Source: CAZYMF01 sp964648215 (GTDB lineage: Bacteria > Desulfobacterota > Binatia > HRBIN30 > JACQVA1). From it: a stretch of 13,919 bases of DNA. A program made the translations under genes and the position numbers. The notes beneath the pieces were generated by a model. That model was not told where the DNA came from. It worked only from the letters and a program-made list of their open reading frames with translations, and did no database searches. The stretch lies in NCBI GenBank assembly GCA_964648215.1, contig CAZYMF010000125.1, forward strand, positions 1 through 13,919, given 5' to 3'. Shown in pieces: positions 10,233 through 13,919 of this stretch (position 1 is its first letter; each line of letters opens with the position of its first letter).

Positions 10233-10847
10233 CTACTCTTGCAGTTCGGTATTCCAATACGAAGCATCCACGGTCGACAGGAATGGTCCCCACTCCCGGT
10301 AGTGCCGGAGACTGAACGCCTGCAACATGAACGGGGTCCACTGCGGCTGCCGCGGTGGCTGGAGCAGCCTCATTCGTGCCTGCTCCGGCGTGCGGCCACC
10401 CTTACGGCGATTGCACACATGACAGGAGCAGACGACGTTCTCCCAGTGGGAGGTTCCCCCCTGAGAGCGCGGAATGACGTGGTCCAGGTTCAACTCGGAG
10501 CGCGGGAAGCGCTGGCCGCAGTACTGGCAGGTGTTGCGGTCGCGGGCGTAGATGTTGAACCGGCTGAAGCGCACCTGACGGCGCGGCAGACGATCGTACG
10601 ATACCAGCAGGATGACGCGGGGCACACGAATCACCCGGTTGACCATCCCGATCGTGTCCTCGTGCATCGATACCGACAGCGCGCTCCAGCTGTCGAAATC
10701 GAAAGTCTGGTACTGCGCGTTCACCGCCTCGGCAAGCCCTTGATACAACAAGGAAAACGCCCGCCGGACCGACGTGACCTGAATCGGGAGAAACGACCGG
10801 TTGAGAACTAGAACCTTGGTATTGAGGACGCTTGCGACGGCTGACAT
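10233..10847 (-). CDS. HNH endonuclease domain protein
   Basis: A ~204-aa protein with an N-terminal region common to small HNH proteins (VLVLNRSFLPIQVTSVRRAF, then a run ending VPRVILLV) and a zinc-bound HNH nuclease module at about residues 105-160. The module has CQYCGQRF (first CxxC), the catalytic segment LNLDHVIPRSQGG, ENVVCSC, and the second CxxC in SCHVCNRRKGGRTP. It is expected to cut or nick DNA. No restriction methylase, phage or intron context is visible, and such genes are widespread as stand-alone chromosomal genes of unknown role. ATG at 10847 is chosen. TTG at 10853 is also in frame. The gene lies 96 nt upstream of smc on the same strand, and its own promoter is at 10886-10914. 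Confidence 0.9.
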   Translation of the reverse strand: MSAVASVLNTKVLVLNRSFLPIQVTSVRRAFSLLYQGLAEAVNAQYQTFDFDSWSALSVSMHEDTIGMVNRVIRVPRVILLVSYDRLPRRQVRFSRFNIYARDRNTCQYCGQRFPRSELNLDHVIPRSQGGTSHWENVVCSCHVCNRRKGGRTPEQARMRLLQPPRQPQWTPFMLQAFSLRHYREWGPFLSTVDASYWNTELQE

Positions 10848-10885
10848 TCCCAAACCATGGGGACCCGAACGGAAACTTTCGCGGC

Positions 10886-10914
10886 AGCCTACCTACGACT
10901 AACCCCAAAGTCAA
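10886..10914 (-). promoter_or_regulatory. Candidate promoter for the HNH gene
   Basis: Minus strand TTGACT (10914-10909), 17-nt spacer, TAGGCT (10891-10886). The -35 box is good and the -10 box weak (three of six matches). The predicted start near 10879 precedes the ATG at 10847 by about 32 nt. Confidence 0.35.
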
Positions 10915-10966
10915 GATTGTAACGCTAAGCTAACCGAGACGGCTGCCCGTAGCCCCACAGTCCAGC

Positions 10967-10995
10967 TTGCGCCCTAGGCTGCTTGTCCATATGAT
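10967..10995 (+). promoter_or_regulatory. Candidate promoter for the rng leader ORF and rng
   Basis: Plus strand TTGCGC (10967-10972), 17-nt spacer, TATGAT (10990-10995, five of six matches). The predicted start near 11002 gives about 28 nt before the 33-codon upstream ORF and about 145 nt before the rng GTG. It sits back-to-back with the HNH promoter in the divergent region. Confidence 0.45.
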
Positions 10996-11029
10996 ACGGG
11001 CGGGTTGGGTCGATGTGAGGAGGTGGGTA

Positions 11030-11131
11030 ATGGGCATCGCTGACAGACCGAGACCTCGCCGCTATCGCTGGGCTCGCGCTCATGCGAGGGCCGGGGAACC
11101 AAGCTTCGCGATTGGCCGCCGTTGGGCGTGA
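11030..11131 (+). CDS. 33-codon Arg-rich upstream ORF (leader peptide candidate) before rng
   Basis: ATG at 11030 is preceded by AGGAGGTG (11018-11025), nearly perfectly complementary to the 16S 3' end, with GGAGG ending 6 nt before the ATG. That is the best ribosome binding site in the window. The 33-aa product holds 9 Arg and 3 Trp and matches nothing I recognise. It ends at TGA (11129-11131) in the same frame as rng, whose GTG lies 15 nt further on without a Shine-Dalgarno sequence of its own. The layout suggests translational coupling or leader-peptide control of rng. It could also be an artefact in which the TGA is a sequencing error and rng has an N-terminal extension. However, the rng protein already begins where family members do. 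Confidence 0.5.
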   Translation: MGIADRPRPRRYRWARAHARAGEPSFAIGRRWA

Positions 11132-11146
11132 GCCGCCGCTGAGACC

Positions 11147-12726
11147 GTGCCGCGCCGGATCGTCATCAATTCCACGCCGCAAGAAGCGCGTGTGGCCCTG
11201 CTCGACGACAGCCGTTTGGCTGAGATCTTCATCGAGCGGCTGCGCGAGCGCGGTATCACCGGAAACGTGTACAAGGCCCGCGTCACCCGCGTGCTTCCGG
11301 GTATGCAGGCCGCCTTCGTCGACATCGGTCTGGAGAAGGCAGCTTTTCTACGGGCGGCCGATTTCTACCCCGGCCCCGGCGGGGAAAGCCTGTTGCGCGA
11401 GTACGAAGAGGAAAACGGGACAATCGAGACAACCCCCGAACCGGCCGCATCGTCCGAGTCCATCGAGACCGCGGAGCCGGCACCCGCCACACCCCGCCTC
11501 GCCCCGATCGAGACGGTCCTGAAGAAAGGCCAAGAAATCATCGTTCAGGTCGTCAACGGGCCGATCGGGACCAAGGGGGCGCGCGTGACCTCCCACATCG
11601 CGATCCCCGGCCGTCATCTCGTCTACATGCCGCTGACTGACCACGTGGGCGTCTCGCGACGCATCGAGGATCCCGAGGAACGGGCGCGACTGAAGGCGGC
11701 GGTGGAGGAGTTGCGGCCACCCGCGGCGGGCTTCATCATTCGAACCGCCTGCGAGGGCTTGAGCAAACGCGAGATGCAGGGCGATGTCCGGTTCCTGCTC
11801 CGTCTGTGGAGTCGCATCGTGAAGAAGAGCGAGAGCGGCGCCGCGCCCGCGCTCCTCCACTACGACATGGATCTCATCCTGCGCTCGATCCGGGATCTCG
11901 TCACCCCGGACGTCGAGCGCATCTACATCGACAGCAGTCGTGACCACTCCCGCATCGTCGAGTTCCTCGAAGCGGTGATGCCCCGATTCATCGACCGGGT
12001 CGAGCACTACACCGAAGGGAACCCGATTTTCGAACGCTTCGGAATCGAAGCGCAGCTCAATCGGGCCCTGGAGCGTCGGGTGTGGCTGAAATCGGGCGGC
12101 TACATCGTCATCGATCACACCGAAGCTCTGACGGCGATCGACGTCAACACCGGCCGCTACGTCGGGAAGACGACGCAGGAAGAGACCGTCCTGCGCACCA
12201 ATCTCGAGGCCGCCAAGATCATCGTCGAGCAGCTCCGGCTACGCAACATCGGCGGCCTCATCATCATCGNNNNNNNNNNGACTTCATCGACATGGAGAAG
12301 GCCGTCAACCGCAAGAAGGTGCACGATGCCCTGAGCGAAGCCGTCCGCAAGGACAAGGCACGAACCAACATCCTGCACATCTCCGACCTCGGCTTGGTCG
12401 AGATGACGCGCAAGAGGAAGGGGGAAAACCTCCTGCAGCTGCTCTGCGAGCCCTGTCCGACCTGCGACGGCCGCGGCATGGTCCGCAGCCTCGAGACCCT
12501 GGCTTACGAGATTCTCCGGCGCATCCGCCGCGAGGTCCGATCGAGCACGCGGCTGGAGCGGCTCACCGTTCGCGTTCCTCCGGCCGTCGCCGAGTTCTTC
12601 GCCACCACCGAAGCCGCCACGCTCCCGGCCCTGGAGGACGAGTTGGGCATCAAGATCACGGTCAAGAGTGCCACCGACCTGGGAGAACAGCCGTACGAGG
12701 TCACCGTCGTCGAGGCCGCGGCATGA
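11147..12726 (+). CDS. rng: Ribonuclease E/G family endoribonuclease (interrupted by assembly gap)
   Basis: Endoribonuclease of the RNase E/G family (rRNA maturation, mRNA decay). Domains: N-terminal IVINSTPQEARVALLDD, an S1 domain at about 36-150 split by a Pro/Glu-rich insert (about 90-118), an RNase H-like/5'-sensor region (GTKGARVTSHIAIPGRHLVYMP), the DNase I-like catalytic part with D332 in AIDVNTGRY and the second Asp in III-DFIDM, and the Zn-link CPTCDGRG. Ten Ns (12270-12279) interrupt the frame. Joining ...ATCATCATCG to ACTTCATCGAC restores GGLIIIDFIDM and a ~522-aa product, a normal size, so the gene is probably intact. GTG 11147 is the first possible start after the in-frame TGA at 11129. 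There is no large C-terminal scaffold domain, so RNase G-like is the closer label. Confidence 0.93.
12270..12279. other. Assembly gap, 10 Ns inside rng
   Basis: Ten consecutive undetermined bases. The flanks encode GGLIII and DFIDM, adjacent in RNase E/G proteins. The G before and the G after the run are most simply the same base, so the Ns look like a scaffolder placeholder with a true gap near -1 nt rather than missing sequence. Confidence 0.9.
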
Positions 12727-12788
12727 GACCGGGCGATGGCCTCTCCGGCCTCGGAAACCAACGCTTGCGGCGCCGCGCAAGCACCATG

Positions 12789-12817
12789 TTGAGTAGAAAT
12801 CGCCTTACGAGTATATC
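12789..12817 (+). promoter_or_regulatory. Candidate promoter for the korA-type gene
   Basis: Plus strand TTGAGT (12789-12794), 17-nt spacer, TATATC (12812-12817). It sits in a local A/T-rich patch in the 166-nt gap after rng. The predicted start near 12824 gives a leader of about 70 nt that contains the hairpin at 12850-12865. Confidence 0.45.
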
Positions 12818-12849
12818 CCCTGATAGGTGGATCCACACCAAAACCGTGG

Positions 12850-12865
12850 CCCCGGTTAGCCGGGG
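12850..12865 (+). other. Leader hairpin upstream of the korA-type gene
   Basis: CCCCGG-TTAG-CCGGGG is a perfect 6-bp G/C stem with a 4-nt loop. It ends about 20 nt before the AGAGGAG ribosome binding site. No U-tract follows, so it is more likely a leader structure, or a weak rng 3' end, than an intrinsic terminator. Confidence 0.45.
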
Positions 12866-12892
12866 TGAAGAACAGAGGGAGAAAGAGGAGCG

Positions 12893-13919
12893 ATGTCGTC
12901 TGCATCCCCAGACTCTGCCGCCGTCGCGGCGGAGCTCAAATCGACAGAAGAACGCGAAACCGTCGTCATCCGCTTCGCCGGAGACTCCGGCGACGGTATG
13001 CAGGTGACCGGCGCGCAGTTCACCAACGAATCGGCGCTGGCCGGAAATGACCTGAGCACCCTGCCCGACTTCCCCGCCGAGATTCGCGCCCCGGCCGGCA
13101 CGCTCGCTGGCGTCAGCGGCTTTCAGCTACATTTCTCGAGCCGCGAGGTTTTCACTCCGGGCGACAGCCCGGATGTGCTGGTGGCGATGAACCCCGCCGC
13201 ACTCAAGGTGAACGTCGGCGACCTGAAGCCCAATGGCATCTTGATCGTGGACCGCGAAGGCTTCACCGAGCAGAACCTGAAGAAGGCCGAGTATGCCTCC
13301 AACCCTCTGGACGATGGGTCGCTCGATCGCTTCCAGGTCTATCCGGTCGACGTGACCAAGCTGACGACGAACGCTCTACGCGACCTCAACTTGCCGACGC
13401 GCACGATGCTGCGCTGCAAGAACTTCTTCGCCCTGGGGCTGACCTCCTGGCTGTTCCACCGCCCGATCGAGCCGACCCTGCGCTTCATCGAGCAACGATT
13501 CAAGAAAGCACCCGAACTGGTCGAAGCCAACAGCCGCACTCTGCGGGCCGGCTACAACTTCGGCGAGACCACCGACATGTTTCGCACCTCCTACGAGGTG
13601 CCACCGGCACGCATCGCCCCCGGCAAGTACCGCAACATCACCGGCAACTCGGCCGCAGCCATCGGCTTCATCGCCGCGGCGCGGCGGGCGGCTTTGCCGA
13701 TCTTTCTCGGCAGCTACCCGATCACGCCGGCGAGCGACATTCTGCACGAGATGGCGACGTACAAGAACTTCGACGTCTACACCTTCCAGGCGGAGGACGA
13801 GATCGCCGGCATCGGCTCGGCTCTCGGAGCGGCCTTCGGCGGTGCCATCGGAATCACCACCACCAGCGGCCCGGGCATCTGCTTGAAGGCCGAAACGCTC
13901 AACCTCGCGGTGTCGGTGG
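12893..13919 (+). CDS. korA: 2-oxoglutarate/2-oxoacid:ferredoxin oxidoreductase alpha subunit, 3' truncated
   Basis: Part of the KorAB-type enzyme that converts a 2-oxoacid plus CoA to acyl-CoA and CO2 with ferredoxin as electron acceptor; cytoplasmic. The first 342 codons are present. The N-terminal gamma-type domain starts VVIRFAGDSGDGMQVTGAQF and runs through VLVAMNPAAL and GILIVDREGF to about residue 190. The alpha domain follows, with GNSAAAIGFIAAA, the hallmark YPITPASDILHEMA, and EDEIAGIGSALGAAFGG, then TTSGPG at the edge. This gamma-alpha fusion is typical of KorA-like subunits of about 600 aa. AGAGGAG precedes the ATG closely. The beta subunit is expected just beyond the window. Substrate (2-oxoglutarate or another 2-oxoacid) cannot be fixed from this part. 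Confidence 0.92.
   Translation, partial: MSSASPDSAAVAAELKSTEERETVVIRFAGDSGDGMQVTGAQFTNESALAGNDLSTLPDFPAEIRAPAGTLAGVSGFQLHFSSREVFTPGDSPDVLVAMNPAALKVNVGDLKPNGILIVDREGFTEQNLKKAEYASNPLDDGSLDRFQVYPVDVTKLTTNALRDLNLPTRTMLRCKNFFALGLTSWLFHRPIEPTLRFIEQRFKKAPELVEANSRTLRAGYNFGETTDMFRTSYEVPPARIAPGKYRNITGNSAAAIGFIAAARRAALPIFLGSYPITPASDILHEMATYKNFDVYTFQAEDEIAGIGSALGAAFGGAIGITTTSGPGICLKAETLNLAVSV

Noticed and set aside
10233..10847. HNH gene as a homing endonuclease or restriction enzyme in a mobile element
   Set aside because: No intron/intein boundaries, methyltransferase, integrase, direct repeats or shift in base composition seen around it.
12270..12280. Frameshift or pseudogene in rng
   Set aside because: The frame change is created by the 10-N placeholder; the flanking codons join perfectly to the conserved GGLIIIDFIDM motif.

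Overview
The window is a GC-rich bacterial chromosome segment of almost entirely core genes, with one 10-base N run marking an assembly join. RNase Y together with an RNase E/G protein, a ZapA/ZapB-like pair, and a ferredoxin-dependent 2-oxoacid oxidoreductase point to a Gram-negative lineage of the old Deltaproteobacteria (Desulfobacterota, Myxococcota, Binatota or similar). That placement is an inference: only the first ~355 nt of the 16S gene are present, and I cannot place them by eye.

Layout. Bases 1-10847 read on the minus strand, so transcription runs from high to low coordinates: an HNH endonuclease gene, smc, ftsY, a zapB-like gene, zapA, a ~630-nt non-coding stretch with a strong 6S RNA candidate, rny (RNase Y), ymdB, tyrS, then the start of an rRNA operon. 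The rRNA promoter overlaps the tyrS stop codon. Its leader carries a boxB-like hairpin and a boxA-like element ahead of 16S. From 10848 to 11146 lies a divergent control region. To its right, on the plus strand, are a 33-codon upstream ORF with a near-perfect ribosome binding site, the RNase E/G gene (interrupted by the N run), and a truncated korA-type gene that runs off the window.

Functional themes. The minus-strand block joins chromosome segregation (SMC), membrane protein targeting (FtsY), Z-ring assembly (ZapA and a ZapB-like coiled coil), global transcription control (6S RNA), RNA decay (RNase Y, YmdB), tRNA charging (TyrRS) and rRNA synthesis. RNase Y and RNase E/G, two endonucleases that often replace one another across phyla, lie about 7 kb apart. 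Plausible sigma70-type promoters can be read upstream of HNH, smc, zapB, rrn, the rng leader ORF and korA.

I see no mobile element, CRISPR array, phage gene or defence island. The points most worth checking are the in-frame Arg-rich upstream ORF before rng, the 6S RNA candidate, the fusion of the rRNA promoter with the tyrS stop codon, and the assembly gap, which falls on a catalytic aspartate codon of the RNase E/G gene.
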